A stretch of DNA of 64,000 nucleotides from Coprobacter tertius (GCF_024330105.1 NZ_JANDHW010000006.1:1-64000); one strand, 5' to 3'. Counted from the first letter of the stretch, positions 7,323 to 16,897 are shown. Notes: a model not told the origin generated them from the sequence alone. Made by a program: numbers and translations.

Positions 7323-8642
7323 TCATTTATTATTAAAAAGCGAATCGCTCAATGATTGTAGGGCAGCTTTCTTATCTTCCGCCTTTATAAGGAACGATAT
7401 ATTATAATTGCTTCCACCATAAGAAACCATTCGTACCGGAATTTTTCTCATCGCCTCCATCGCATTCGATTCAAACCCGATGTTATTCCACTCAAGATCG
7501 CCGACAACGCAGATAATTACCATATCTTTATCCACCGTAACGGTCCCGAATTTTTTCAAATCATCGAGAATTTCAGTCAAATGCTTCGTATTATCGATAG
7601 TTACCGATACTCCTACTTCAGATGTCGTCACCATATCGATGGCTGTCTGATAACTTTCAAATATTTCGAATACCTTACGGAGGAAACCGTATGCCAGCAA
7701 CATCCGGCTCGATTTTATTTTTATAGCCGTAATACCGTCTTTGGCAGCAACCGCTTTTATTTTTCCCCTTTCTGAATTATTATAAATCAGTGTTCCGGGA
7801 GCGTCGGGCTCCATTGTATTCAGTAATCTTACAGGTATATTTCCCAGTTTAGCCGGCAATATACAAGTAGGATGCAATATTTTCGCACCGAAATAAGCCA
7901 GTTCAGCAGCTTCTTCGAAATGCAATTGCCGTATAGGTGATGTATGTTCAACATAGCGGGGATCGTTATTGTGCATACCATCGATATCTGTCCATATCTG
8001 TATTTCTTCAGCATTTATAGCCGCTCCTACGAGAGATGCAGAATAATCGCTTCCGCCACGCTGTAAATTATCCACTTCTCCGTATGCATTGCGGCAAATA
8101 TAACCTTGTGTGATATAAATATCTACGTTCTTATTCGCTTCCAGCATATCACTCAGTTTATTTTTTACATAAACAGGATCAGGTTCCGCGTTTTTATCGG
8201 TTCGCATATATTCGAGGGCCGGTAACAACACCGATTTCACCCCTTGCTCTTTCAAATAGAGATCCATCATAGCAGTAGACATAAGTTCTCCCTGCGCAAG
8301 AACCACCTTTTCCTCAAACATCGTGAAAAGGTCTTTTGTAAACGTACGTATATAATCGAAATGAGACTTTATAATTTCAGCAGCTTGCTTTTTATAACTG
8401 TCGGCCGTATACAGTTCGTCAATTACCCCCATATATTTTTTCTCGAGGGCATTGATTACTTCATTGGCACCTACCGGATTTTTTTTGTATAAATAATCCG
8501 ATATCTCAACGAGTGTGTTGGTCGTACCCGACATTGCAGAAAGCACTACGATTTTACGCTCACCATCGCAGATCAGTTTAGCAACATCTTTAATTCGTTG
8601 AGCCGAACCTACAGACGTTCCACCAAATTTTAAAACTTTCAT
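7323..8642 (-). CDS. lysC: Aspartate kinase (monofunctional)
   Basis: Phosphorylates L-aspartate with ATP, the committed step towards lysine, diaminopimelate, threonine and methionine. The kinase domain starts with KVLKFGGTSVGS (residues 2-13), includes RGGSDYSASLVGAAINAEEI near the middle, and the C-terminal ~130 residues are two ACT domains, the usual sites of amino-acid feedback. At 439 residues it is of the LysC/aspartokinase III type, with no homoserine dehydrogenase fused. lysA follows. No lysine riboswitch fits in the 110-base upstream gap. Confidence 0.95.
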   Translation of the reverse strand: MKVLKFGGTSVGSAQRIKDVAKLICDGERKIVVLSAMSGTTNTLVEISDYLYKKNPVGANEVINALEKKYMGVIDELYTADSYKKQAAEIIKSHFDYIRTFTKDLFTMFEEKVVLAQGELMSTAMMDLYLKEQGVKSVLLPALEYMRTDKNAEPDPVYVKNKLSDMLEANKNVDIYITQGYICRNAYGEVDNLQRGGSDYSASLVGAAINAEEIQIWTDIDGMHNNDPRYVEHTSPIRQLHFEEAAELAYFGAKILHPTCILPAKLGNIPVRLLNTMEPDAPGTLIYNNSERGKIKAVAAKDGITAIKIKSSRMLLAYGFLRKVFEIFESYQTAIDMVTTSEVGVSVTIDNTKHLTEILDDLKKFGTVTVDKDMVIICVVGDLEWNNIGFESNAMEAMRKIPVRMVSYGGSNYNISFLIKAEDKKAALQSLSDSLFNNK

Positions 8643-8713
8643 TTCCGTTTTAATTAATTATTACTGTTGTTGTTACGTTCTAAATTACAAAAGGCAATTG
8701 CCCATAATGGGCA

Positions 8714-8744
8714 CAAAGTTACATTTTTTCTACCGAATAACCAA
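8714..8744 (-). promoter_or_regulatory. Promoter of lysC
   Basis: Minus strand TAACTTTG (8714-8721) with TTG (8742-8744) 20 bases upstream. Just downstream, around the predicted start, GCCCATAATGGGC (8700-8712) overlaps GGCAATTGCC (8693-8702), two short palindromes that share a GCCC and could be an operator or competing hairpins. Confidence 0.55.
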
Positions 8745-8752
8745 TCTTGTTT

Positions 8753-9439
8753 TTACTCTTTTACATCGCTAACCTCAACGAAACGCTTATTCTCACATTT
8801 AAGAATACGTCCGGGAAACTCCTCTACCAAGTGATGATTATGAGTCGTCATAATTACAGCCGTATCCTTACGACATATATCATGCAAAAGCGAAACAATC
8901 TGTTTCCCAGTTTGCGGATCAAGATTTCCGGTAGGCTCATCGGCCATAATTATTTTAGGAGAATTTAATAGTGCTCTGGCGATTACAATGCGTTGCTGCT
9001 CACCACCCGACAGTTCGTGAGGCATTTTATACGCCTTATTCTGCATACCGACTTGCACCAGTACTTCTTCGACGCGCTCTGCTATCTCTGCTTTATTTTT
9101 CCAACCGGTAGCTTTTAGAACAAACGACAAATTATCATTCACGGAGCGGTCGGTAAGTAATTGGAAATCCTGAAATACGATGCCTATCTGACGGCGAAGC
9201 ATGGGAACATCTTTACGGCGTAAAGCGTTCATATCGTATCCTAATACCGATGCCTCCCCACCCGAAACCGGTATCTCGGCATACATCGTCTTCAGAAGGC
9301 TACTTTTCCCAGTCCCCACACGACCTATAAAATAGACAAACTCACCGGTATATAATTTAAAATCCACATCTTTAAGGATAATAAGTTCCTGCCGGCAAAT
9401 TTCTACTTTATCATACTGCACCAATAGTTTCTGTTCCAT
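8753..9439 (-). CDS. ftsE: FtsE-like ABC transporter ATP-binding protein
   Basis: Cytoplasmic ATPase of the FtsE/LolD type, 228 residues. Walker A is GRVGTGKSS (the second residue is Arg where many have Pro or Arg), the Q-loop is FQDFQLL, the signature is LSGGEQQR, Walker B is IIMADEPTGNLD, and the H-loop is MTTHNHHLV. FtsE normally works with the membrane protein FtsX to activate peptidoglycan hydrolases at the division septum. No ftsX is next to it. It is the last gene of the histidine operon here, 10 bases after hisIE. A LolD-like lipoprotein exporter ATPase is the alternative, but overall wording (e.g. DVPMLRRQIGIVFQDFQLL) fits FtsE better. Confidence 0.85.
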   Translation of the reverse strand: MEQKLLVQYDKVEICRQELIILKDVDFKLYTGEFVYFIGRVGTGKSSLLKTMYAEIPVSGGEASVLGYDMNALRRKDVPMLRRQIGIVFQDFQLLTDRSVNDNLSFVLKATGWKNKAEIAERVEEVLVQVGMQNKAYKMPHELSGGEQQRIVIARALLNSPKIIMADEPTGNLDPQTGKQIVSLLHDICRKDTAVIMTTHNHHLVEEFPGRILKCENKRFVEVSDVKE

Positions 9440-9449
9440 CTGAAGTTTT

Positions 9450-10046
9450 TTATTCTTTATGTCTTTTTTTCAGTTCACAGGCAAGATCTTCGAGCCGGTA
9501 ACCTTTAGAAGTAAGCAATACGATAAGATGATAAATAAGATCGGATGCCTCGTATATCAACCGGTCATCGGTCCCGTTTGTAGCTTCAATAACCGTTTCT
9601 ACAGCTTCTTCGCCTACCTTTTGTGCCATACGGTTAATACCTTTTTTAAAAAGAGATGTCGTATAAGATCCTTCCGGCATTTCTTTTTTACGCCGGTCGA
9701 TAAAATCCTGTAAATACTTAAGGAACATTATATCTTCTGTATTAGATTCTCCGAAACAAGTATCGCTGCCGGTGTGACATACCGGACCGACCGGACGCAC
9801 TTTAATCAGAAGCGTATCCTTATCGCAATCTTCGGTTATAGAATCTACCATAAGAAAATTACCGCTTACCTCACCTTTTGTCCACAAGCGATTTTTCGTG
9901 CGGCTAAAGAAAGTAACTTTCCCCAATTCTTTTGTTTTTTGCAAGGCTTCAGCATTCATAAAACCTAACATAAGTACTTTAGAAGTAAAACTGTCCTGTA
10001 TAATAGCCGGCACCAAACCGCCCATCTTTTCAAAATCTATATTCAT
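9450..10046 (-). CDS. hisIE: Bifunctional phosphoribosyl-AMP cyclohydrolase / phosphoribosyl-ATP pyrophosphatase
   Basis: Steps 2 and 3 of histidine synthesis in one 198-residue protein. The N-terminal HisI part carries MLGFMNAEAL, FFSRTKNRLWTKGEVSGNFL and the zinc-binding GPVCHTGSDTCFGE. The C-terminal HisE part starts about residue 105 and includes SYTTSLFKKGINRMAQKVGE and EASDLIYHLIVLL. Fourth in the order hisH-hisA-hisF-hisIE with a gap of only 9 bases after hisF. Confidence 0.95.
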   Translation of the reverse strand: MNIDFEKMGGLVPAIIQDSFTSKVLMLGFMNAEALQKTKELGKVTFFSRTKNRLWTKGEVSGNFLMVDSITEDCDKDTLLIKVRPVGPVCHTGSDTCFGESNTEDIMFLKYLQDFIDRRKKEMPEGSYTTSLFKKGINRMAQKVGEEAVETVIEATNGTDDRLIYEASDLIYHLIVLLTSKGYRLEDLACELKKRHKE

Positions 10047-10055
10047 TTTATCCTT

Positions 10056-10811
10056 TTATTTTCGTACACAAATATTTTCTTTATCCAAATAATCTTTTAA
10101 TTCTCCGATAGGTATTTCTCCAAAATGAAAAACACTGGCGGCCAAAGCAGCATCGGCTTTTCCAATAATAAAAGCATCTCTGAAATGTTCTTTTTTACCA
10201 GCACCTCCCGATGCGATAACAGGTATTTGTAATAATTCGTTCAATCGGGCCAACGCCTCATTTGCATAGCCTTCTTTTACCCCGTCATGTGTCATACTGG
10301 TAAAGAGTATCTCACCGGCTCCCCTATTCTGAGCTTCCAATGCCCATTCGAACATATCCTTGCCAGTAGGTACCCTGCCACCATTGAGATAACATTTCCA
10401 TAATCCGCTTTCAAAGTTAGCATCAATAGCGACAACACAAACCTGATTCCCAAAATTTTTCGCAATTTCGTCAATCAACTCCGGACGTCTTAAAACGGAA
10501 GAATTAACCGAAACTTTATCGGCTCCGGCATTTAATAAACGATCGACATCCGATAATTCATTTATTCCACCACCAACAGTAAACGGTATACTTACTTTTG
10601 CGGCGACTTTTCTCACTAACTCCGTAAATGTTTTTCGTCCTTCAAAAGACGCTGTTATATCGAGATAAACCAGTTCGTCGGCACCTTGCTCACTATATGC
10701 ACGCCCCAGTTCTACCGGATCTCCGGCATCCCTGAAATTGACAAAGTTCACTCCTTTTACTGTTTTACCATCTTTTACATCGAGGCAAGGTATAATTCTT
10801 TTAGCTAACAT
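10056..10811 (-). CDS. hisF: Imidazole glycerol phosphate synthase cyclase subunit
   Basis: TIM-barrel subunit of IGP synthase, which uses ammonia from HisH to turn PRFAR into imidazole glycerol phosphate and AICAR. 251 residues, the family length. [17 protein letters not shown] at the start carries the catalytic Asp; VAIDANF holds the second catalytic Asp; FTVGGGI and [13 protein letters not shown] make the two phosphate sites. Preceded by hisA (12-base gap) and followed by hisIE. Confidence 0.97.
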   Translation of the reverse strand: MLAKRIIPCLDVKDGKTVKGVNFVNFRDAGDPVELGRAYSEQGADELVYLDITASFEGRKTFTELVRKVAAKVSIPFTVGGGINELSDVDRLLNAGADKVSVNSSVLRRPELIDEIAKNFGNQVCVVAIDANFESGLWKCYLNGGRVPTGKDMFEWALEAQNRGAGEILFTSMTHDGVKEGYANEALARLNELLQIPVIASGGAGKKEHFRDAFIIGKADAALAASVFHFGEIPIGELKDYLDKENICVRK

Positions 10812-10823
10812 ATAATTCTCTTT

Positions 10824-11543
10824 TTATAAAAAACGGCGTAAATCTTTTAAATCGATACATCCTTCATAAATAGCTCTACCAAAGATTACCGATTGTATGC
10901 CGTTCTCCTGTAATATTTCTATATCAGACACAGAACTCACGCCTCCACTGGCAATAAGATATAAGCCCTCTAACGATACAAGCATTTCTCGATAAAGATC
11001 GAGTGAAGGCCCTTGTAACATACCGTCTCTACTTATATCGGTAGTAATTACCTTTGTAATTCCGGCCTTAAGGTATTCGGATACAAAAGGGAATAATTCA
11101 TATTCAGACGATTCCTGCCACCCCGAAACCGCAATTTTTTTATCTTTTACATCGGCCCCTAATATTATACGGTCAGGGCCATATTTATCGATCCACGACA
11201 TAAATATCTCCCTGCTTTTAACAGCAATACTGCCTCCTGTTACCATTGTGGCCCCACTTTCGAATGCAATTTTTACATCCTCATCGGTTTTAAGTCCTCC
11301 GCCAAAATCGATCGTAAGCGACGTTTTTGCAGCAATACGTTCCAAAACTTTATAATTTACAATATGACTGGCTTTAGCACCATCAAGATCGACAACATGC
11401 AAACGAGTTATCCCATTATCTTCAAATGTTTTGGCAACCTCTAACGGATCTTCATTATAGATCGTTTTACGGTCATAATCTCCTTGTACGAGCCGTACAC
11501 ATTTACCGCCGATAATATCTATAGCCGGTACGATCTCTATCAT
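10824..11543 (-). CDS. hisA: ProFAR isomerase
   Basis: 1-(5-phosphoribosyl)-5-[(5-phosphoribosylamino)methylideneamino]imidazole-4-carboxamide isomerase, a TIM barrel of 239 residues. [20 protein letters not shown] holds the catalytic Asp at the N-terminus, [13 protein letters not shown] the second catalytic Asp, and IDFGGGLK and LIASGGVSS the phosphate-binding loops. The 3-base gap to hisH and 12-base gap to hisF show one operon. Confidence 0.97.
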   Translation of the reverse strand: MIEIVPAIDIIGGKCVRLVQGDYDRKTIYNEDPLEVAKTFEDNGITRLHVVDLDGAKASHIVNYKVLERIAAKTSLTIDFGGGLKTDEDVKIAFESGATMVTGGSIAVKSREIFMSWIDKYGPDRIILGADVKDKKIAVSGWQESSEYELFPFVSEYLKAGITKVITTDISRDGMLQGPSLDLYREMLVSLEGLYLIASGGVSSVSDIEILQENGIQSVIFGRAIYEGCIDLKDLRRFL

Positions 11544-11546
11544 AAA

Positions 11547-12134
11547 TTATAAATTTAAAAAATGAGTAAATATTTTTTCTCCCGCACTACCGCTCTTTTC
11601 GATATGAAATTGAGTCGCATAGAAATTATCTTTGTGCAATGCCGCACTGAAAGGCAAAATATACTCAGTTTTCGCCGACGTATATTCACATAAAGGGACA
11701 TAATAACTATGCACAAAATATACAAATTCATTTTCAAGACCAGACGGAAACATCCTTGTATCGACTCTGGTTATCGTATTCCATCCCATATGTGGAATTT
11801 TTTCTCCCGATACAGGTTTAAACCGTTTTACATCAATATCGAAAATTCCGAGTCCATCGACATCCCCTTCTTCAGAATGCCTGCACATAAGTTGCAAACC
11901 GATGCAAATACCCAAAACCGGTTGTTTTAACGATTTTATCAACCGATCTAACCCTGTTTCTCTCAAATAGGCCATAGTCGAGGCAGCCTCACCTACACCG
12001 GGAAAAATTATTTTATCGGCCGAACGCAATATTTTCTCATCATCGGTAATTACAGCTTCTACTCCGACTCGTTTTAGCGCACAATCTACCGAATAGATAT
12101 TTCCGGCATTATATTTTATTATCGCAACCTGCAT
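11547..12134 (-). CDS. hisH: Imidazole glycerol phosphate synthase glutaminase subunit
   Basis: Class I glutamine amidotransferase that supplies ammonia to HisF. GICIGLQLMCRHSEEG contains the nucleophile Cys; the C-terminal FYATQFHIEKSGSAG carries the catalytic His-Glu pair. An open frame extends to 12185 but the usual HisH start is MQVAIIKYNAGNIYSVDC at 12134; the upstream residues (hydrophobic, no homology) are left out. First gene of the his operon. The upstream 263 bases hold a -7-like TATATTTG (12306-12313) with no clear -33 box, implying a leader of about 165 nt. I see no histidine-rich leader peptide and no clear attenuator in it. Confidence 0.94.
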   Translation of the reverse strand: MQVAIIKYNAGNIYSVDCALKRVGVEAVITDDEKILRSADKIIFPGVGEAASTMAYLRETGLDRLIKSLKQPVLGICIGLQLMCRHSEEGDVDGLGIFDIDVKRFKPVSGEKIPHMGWNTITRVDTRMFPSGLENEFVYFVHSYYVPLCEYTSAKTEYILPFSAALHKDNFYATQFHIEKSGSAGEKIFTHFLNL

Positions 12135-12397
12135 TTTGTTAGTTATTACTTTAATAAAGAATGGCAAATAATTAAATAAATACAAGATTTTTTTACCATT
12201 TTCATCTAAAAAAATCCATTGTGACGATTACTGCCGATAAAAACTCCGAATACCATTTTTATAAAAAGACTTTCGGAACGACTGTATCTTCCTGTTTTTG
12301 CGAAGCAAATATAACAAAATAAAAGTAAATATTACCCTTATTATCGATCTTGTTCAGTGTTTTATAAAATTCTTGTACTTTATGATATCAAACATTC

Positions 12398-12751
12398 TTA
12401 TTTCAAACATTCCCAGTCTGTCGGTTTAAAGCCGACCAATACTTTGTTATCCCCCACAATTAACGGTCTTTTAATTAGTTTCCCATTTGAAGATAGTAAA
12501 CGTATTTGTTCCTCTTCGGACATCGAAGATAATTTATCTTTCAAATTTAGTTCTTTATATACCTGACCGCTCGTATTAAAAAAACTCTTAACCGGTAAGC
12601 CACTGCTTTTAATCCATTTTTTAAGTTCCTCATACGTCGGATTTTGTTCGGTTATATGACGTTTCTTATAAAGTACATTTCGTTCATCGAGCCATTTACC
12701 AGCTTTACGACAGGTATCACATGTGGGATACTGCAAAAAAAGATATTCCAT
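12398..12751 (-). CDS. ArsC/Spx/MgsR family thioredoxin-fold protein
   Basis: 117-residue protein of the Spx/ArsC superfamily. The redox motif CDTC is at residues 11-14 in YPTCDTCRKAGKWL, followed by the family pattern ending LIKRPLIVGDNKVLVGF, which is the usual RP loop. A CxxC in this position is seen in Spx and YffB-like proteins rather than true arsenate reductases, which have a single Cys; its activity (glutathione- or thiol-dependent reductase, or transcriptional Spx-like regulator) cannot be fixed. It follows the antiporter gene by 21 bases on the same strand, probably co-transcribed. Confidence 0.8.
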   Translation of the reverse strand: MEYLFLQYPTCDTCRKAGKWLDERNVLYKKRHITEQNPTYEELKKWIKSSGLPVKSFFNTSGQVYKELNLKDKLSSMSEEEQIRLLSSNGKLIKRPLIVGDNKVLVGFKPTDWECLK

Positions 12752-12772
12752 AATTATATTTTTACAAAAAAA

Positions 12773-13729
12773 CTAACGCATTATCAGCCATATTATATAA
12801 GCTACATACAAAAGTAAAAAAACAATTCCTTCTATACGGTCAGCCGCCCGCTTTTTAAATGTGTAAGCCGTTAAAAAAATCAACAACGAACTTATTGTAA
12901 GTACTACCATATCGGCAGGGAGTATATTCCCTAATTTCAAAGGATGAATAGATGCACTTAAACCAAGTATTAGAAAAATATTAGAGATATTAGATCCGAT
13001 TACATTGCCCAGCGCCATCTGAGGCTTACCTTTTAAAGCAGATACTACACATGCCGCTAATTCGGGCAAGGATGTCCCTCCGGCCATAAGAGTAATAGCA
13101 ATAACAGATTCGCTGATTCCTATAGAACGAGCAAGAGATATCCCGCTATCAAGAAACAATTTTCCACCATAAATCAAACCGACTAAACCCAACCCGATCA
13201 TTAATAGCATCAACCATATACTTTTAGAAACCGTATTTTCTTTAGAGGTTTCGGGAGAAACTCCATTCTTGGCTGAAAACAAAGTATAAACCATAAATAC
13301 AATCCAGAAAAAAAGCATCAATATTCCTTCTCCCCGGCTAATCACACCTTCAGTACTATCTTTTAAATAAACATCAGAAACCACAACCAATAGAATAAAC
13401 GAAGCCAATAAAGCAAAAGGAATATCTTTTCGAATATTGTCAGCAGTAAAAGGAACCGGGATAATTATTGCCGTAATGCCTATAATAACAAGAGTATTGA
13501 ACATATTAGAGCCTAAGATATTCCCCACGGCTACATCTCCGTTTCCCTGCACTGCAGATATAACACTTACAACCAGTTCGGGAGCAGATGTACCTATTGC
13601 TACGATAGTAAGACCAATAACAAATTCAGATAAACCGAAACGTTTGGCCAATGCAGCCGACCAGTCTGTAAGCATATTTGCCCCTAAAAGAACCAGGCCT
13701 AAACCTGCAATCAACAATACTATATCCAT
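12773..13729 (-). CDS. Calcium/sodium antiporter, CaCA (YrbG) family
   Basis: Inner-membrane cation exchanger of 318 residues with about ten transmembrane segments. The two inverted alpha repeats are visible: IGTSAPELVVSVIS with GNILGSNMFN in the first half and GGTSLPELAACVVSALKG with GNVIGSNISN in the second. These Glu residues normally coordinate the transported cation. The protein is acidic-loop poor and short, so it fits the bacterial YrbG group. Possibly an operon with the Spx-like gene downstream. Confidence 0.9.
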   Translation of the reverse strand: MDIVLLIAGLGLVLLGANMLTDWSAALAKRFGLSEFVIGLTIVAIGTSAPELVVSVISAVQGNGDVAVGNILGSNMFNTLVIIGITAIIIPVPFTADNIRKDIPFALLASFILLVVVSDVYLKDSTEGVISRGEGILMLFFWIVFMVYTLFSAKNGVSPETSKENTVSKSIWLMLLMIGLGLVGLIYGGKLFLDSGISLARSIGISESVIAITLMAGGTSLPELAACVVSALKGKPQMALGNVIGSNISNIFLILGLSASIHPLKLGNILPADMVVLTISSLLIFLTAYTFKKRAADRIEGIVFLLLYVAYIIWLIMR

Positions 13730-13802
13730 TATTACAATCGATTATAATCCTTATTTTAACAAATACAGGCATCTATTGGTTTAATACCACAGAGCTGCTT
13801 CT

Positions 13803-15710
13803 TCAATAATTATATAACGACCTGTAATTAGCTTCATTGCGAGGATTTTTACCTTCTGCCGTATACAAAAAATCAATTCGATCACGATATGACTTCTCTA
13901 TCTTTCCCCGTACCATTTTCATCGTGCTGTTAATCATTTGGTTTTGTTCACTAAATGGTTCTGGTAATACGGCAAAAGCAGCTGGTAGCCATCTTCCCGG
14001 GAATAACGCACTGTAAGGGCCTCCCGCTTTAAAACGATTTATCTGAGTTTCGATAATACGTATCGCTTCTGAAGCAGCTTCAGGAGTACCCTGTTTAACT
14101 TTGTGTGTTACCCATTTTTTTCTTAACATTTCCCGGTTCGGCACGATAAGAGCCACTGTATAAGCATTCTGATTATTATACAACATAACCTGACTAATAC
14201 AGGATGAATGTTCTACAATGGCTTCCTCGATACCTTCAGGACTATACTTTTCTCCATCATTTCCAATAAGCAAACTTTTGAAACGGCCTAAAACATATAA
14301 TAATCCGTCGGTACCTATATAACCCAAATCACCAGTATATAACCAACCGTTTTTTACAGTAGAAGCCGTGGCCTCCGCATTTTTCCAGTATCCGGCCATA
14401 ACATTTTCACCTTTTACTACAATTTCTCCTTTTTCTCCCGGAGGCAGCATTTTTCCGTCAGAATCACATATTTTAATATCTAATGGTTTCACTAACACAC
14501 CACTGGAACCAAATGTATGACGACGAGGCCCGTTAGAAGAAATAATAGGTGTCGCCTCACTCAACCCATATCCCTGATACATAGGAATACCTATCGCATA
14601 ATAAAACTTTTGGAGATCTCTATCGAGTAACGCCCCACCCCCTATAAAAAAACGTAATTCTCCTCCGAAATTTTCACGAATTTTAGAAAATAATATTTTA
14701 TCGAAAAGTGAAACCAATGGTTTTAAAAATATACGGGCACCCTTCCCTTTATTATCCCCTTCGGCATTATATACTTCGGAAACCTTTATCCCCGCCTTAA
14801 ATAATTTATATGCAAATTTCCCCTGAGAACGGATACCATTCTCGATATTTTTTTTGAAATTTTTAGCTAAAGCCGGCACGCTCAGTATCAAATAAGGTTT
14901 TACTTCTTTAATATTTACCGGTATATTTTTTAATGTATCGAGAGGTGTACGTCCATTCTGTACAGTTGCTACAGACGCTCCCTGAGACATAAAAATATAA
15001 AAACCGACGACATGTGCAAAACAATGGTCGAGTGGTAAAATAATTAACGTACGCCAATTCTCATCTATATCGACTAAGGTCAAGGCTTGTTCTACATTTG
15101 CAGTATAATTACGATGTGTGAGTATAACACCTTTCGGATCGGCAGTCGTTCCCGAGGTATAAGTAATTGTCGCGTAATCTTCATTCTTAATACTTTTGCT
15201 TATGCTTAGAAATTCATCCTGCGTATGCGCACTCAGAAATTCGTTTCCCATACACATTATTTCAGAAAGTGAAACCTCTTTTTCTTCATAATGATCAATT
15301 TCATCAAATATAATTACTTTTTCAACATCCGGTAAATCTTTCACAATCGCCCTTATTTTCTTTATTTGTGTTCCGGATGTCATGATAAACTTTGTATCCG
15401 AATGTTTCAATCTAAACAATAAATCATTATTTTCTTCGAGCTTTACCGAAAGAGGGACATTTACCGCTCCAGCATAAAACATAGCCAATTCTCCGATAAT
15501 CCACATATTGCGACCCTCGGATAATAATGCCATATTATCTCCTTTTTTTACACCGAGTGCCTGAAGACCCGCCCCTAAGACATAAACTTTTTCCTTTACC
15601 TGAGAGTAAGTAGTAGGTTCGAACCGATCAGCTGTTTTTTCGAGTAAAAATATATTATTCGCATATTTATTTACCGATTCTTCAAATAAATCTATGATAG
15701 TTTTTTTCAT
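13803..15710 (-). CDS. Long-chain fatty acid-CoA ligase (AMP-binding)
   Basis: Adenylate-forming enzyme of 635 residues that activates fatty acids to acyl-CoA through an acyl-AMP. Motifs: TYTSGTTADPKGVILTHRNY (AMP/ATP P-loop), YQGYGLSEATPI (A5), GWLYTGDLGYI and GRFKSLLI (A7/A8 hinge). The first segment, KTIIDLFEESVNKYAN, is typical of the Bacteroidota FadD-like proteins. It stands alone; a TAnnTTTG box (TATTTTTG, 15735-15742 on the minus strand) lies about 25 bases before the start. Acyl chain preference is not readable. Confidence 0.9.
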   Translation of the reverse strand: MKKTIIDLFEESVNKYANNIFLLEKTADRFEPTTYSQVKEKVYVLGAGLQALGVKKGDNMALLSEGRNMWIIGELAMFYAGAVNVPLSVKLEENNDLLFRLKHSDTKFIMTSGTQIKKIRAIVKDLPDVEKVIIFDEIDHYEEKEVSLSEIMCMGNEFLSAHTQDEFLSISKSIKNEDYATITYTSGTTADPKGVILTHRNYTANVEQALTLVDIDENWRTLIILPLDHCFAHVVGFYIFMSQGASVATVQNGRTPLDTLKNIPVNIKEVKPYLILSVPALAKNFKKNIENGIRSQGKFAYKLFKAGIKVSEVYNAEGDNKGKGARIFLKPLVSLFDKILFSKIRENFGGELRFFIGGGALLDRDLQKFYYAIGIPMYQGYGLSEATPIISSNGPRRHTFGSSGVLVKPLDIKICDSDGKMLPPGEKGEIVVKGENVMAGYWKNAEATASTVKNGWLYTGDLGYIGTDGLLYVLGRFKSLLIGNDGEKYSPEGIEEAIVEHSSCISQVMLYNNQNAYTVALIVPNREMLRKKWVTHKVKQGTPEAASEAIRIIETQINRFKAGGPYSALFPGRWLPAAFAVLPEPFSEQNQMINSTMKMVRGKIEKSYRDRIDFLYTAEGKNPRNEANYRSLYNY

Positions 15711-15810
15711 CTATGTCGTCGAATTAATTTGTTGCAAAAATAAAGATAAGTTACATAAAAGATAGTACATTACCCTATAAAAAGGTATATTTGCATATAA
15801 ACTCGATATA

Positions 15811-16017
15811 ATGAGAAAAAAAATTTGTCCGCAGTGTAAAATTCCTTCACTGTATATTAAAAATACTGCAGGTGAACGCATCCCGGTATATGTTACCGCA
15901 GAAGGTAAAGTCATATCGCGTAATGGAAATGTATTACCCGAAGGATCGGACACCGATACTGTTTATTGTATGGGATGTTCCTGGAGTGGCTCCCCACAAA
16001 AACTCTCTAACTATTAA
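15811..16017 (+). CDS. Small zinc-ribbon-like protein of unknown function
   Basis: 68 residues with an N-terminal CPQC (Cys6, Cys9) and a C-terminal CMGC near residues 53-56, which together look like a zinc ribbon, a fold often used to bind nucleic acid or protein. No other domain is seen. A TATATTTG box at 15786-15793, about 17 bases before the ATG, may be its promoter, facing the promoter of the acyl-CoA ligase gene. The next gene starts 34 bases downstream on the same strand. I do not recognise a named family. Confidence 0.7.
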   Translation: MRKKICPQCKIPSLYIKNTAGERIPVYVTAEGKVISRNGNVLPEGSDTDTVYCMGCSWSGSPQKLSNY

Positions 16018-16051
16018 ATAACAAATTTACACTATAAATATTATAAAAACC

Positions 16052-16882
16052 ATGGGATTATTCGACTTCCTATCCGATAAAAAGAATACAAAAAAATTGC
16101 CGGAGAATGTTGCTGAAAAAGTATTAATCGAAATAAAGCATCAAATATCGAAACCCTGTATATCACTAATTTTCAAGGATGAAGAAACCTCTGTATTTAA
16201 TAGCAAAATTGCCGGAGAACCATTTTTACCGGAAGGATTTATTTATCCTGTCGATAAATCATCGGGAGAACCACTCGTATTTCTGGCCCAGATAAATTTC
16301 TCGGAACTTCCTCGTATCGAAGGATTCCCGGCAAACGGTATCCTGCAATTCTATATAAAAGACAAAATGTTTTACGGGATGGATTTTGATAACAGAATAA
16401 ATCAAAATTCTTTTCGTGTCTGTTTCCACCCGGGAATAACTGGAAATGAAACGACCTATTCATCACCTGTAAAGACTTATGACAAAGAAATGTTTCCGGT
16501 ACACAAAACTTGTAAAATAGAAGGCCGTATTACCACCGACTATATCAGCCATTGGATATGGAACTTTAGAGAAAAACTCTTGCCGGTTTACCAGCAGGTA
16601 ACCGGGTCCAATGTAGATACGGTTCCCGAAAAAGTTATAGAATTTATAGAAGAAAATCTTCACCCGACTGTAGAAAGCAAAATCGGTGGATACCCTTCAT
16701 TTACCCAAGAAGACCCCCGTTATGAATACAAAGACTACTCTATCTTACTTTTACAATTGGTCTCTGAAGAATCATCGGGATTGATGTGGGGTGATTGCGG
16801 TATCGCTAATTTTTTTATTACTCCTGATGATTTTAAGCGCCTCGACTTTGACAATGTTTTATATAGTTGGGATTGCTATTAA
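16052..16882 (+). CDS. DUF1963 (YwqG-like) protein
   Basis: 276 residues with the YwqG signature SGEPLVFLAQINFSELP near residue 75 and GIANFFITPDDFKRLDF near the C-terminus; the domain is a beta-rich fold of unknown role. No signal peptide, so cytoplasmic. Probably co-transcribed with the small zinc-ribbon gene just upstream. Its end converges with the MBL hydrolase gene (16 bases apart), and no terminator is visible between them. Confidence 0.8.
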   Translation: MGLFDFLSDKKNTKKLPENVAEKVLIEIKHQISKPCISLIFKDEETSVFNSKIAGEPFLPEGFIYPVDKSSGEPLVFLAQINFSELPRIEGFPANGILQFYIKDKMFYGMDFDNRINQNSFRVCFHPGITGNETTYSSPVKTYDKEMFPVHKTCKIEGRITTDYISHWIWNFREKLLPVYQQVTGSNVDTVPEKVIEFIEENLHPTVESKIGGYPSFTQEDPRYEYKDYSILLLQLVSEESSGLMWGDCGIANFFITPDDFKRLDFDNVLYSWDCY

Positions 16883-16897
16883 AAACGTTAATAAATT

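Noticed and set aside
8643-8752. Lysine riboswitch upstream of lysC
   Set aside because: The gap is only 110 bases and holds the promoter; a lysine riboswitch needs about 170 nt and its conserved core was not found.
12135-12185. Longer start of hisH
   Set aside because: The extra 17 residues are not part of the HisH fold, which begins at MQVAIIKYNAGN.
12135-12397. Possible histidine attenuator upstream of hisH
   Set aside because: There is a leader of about 165 nt but no run of His codons, and no well-formed alternative hairpin with T-run was seen.
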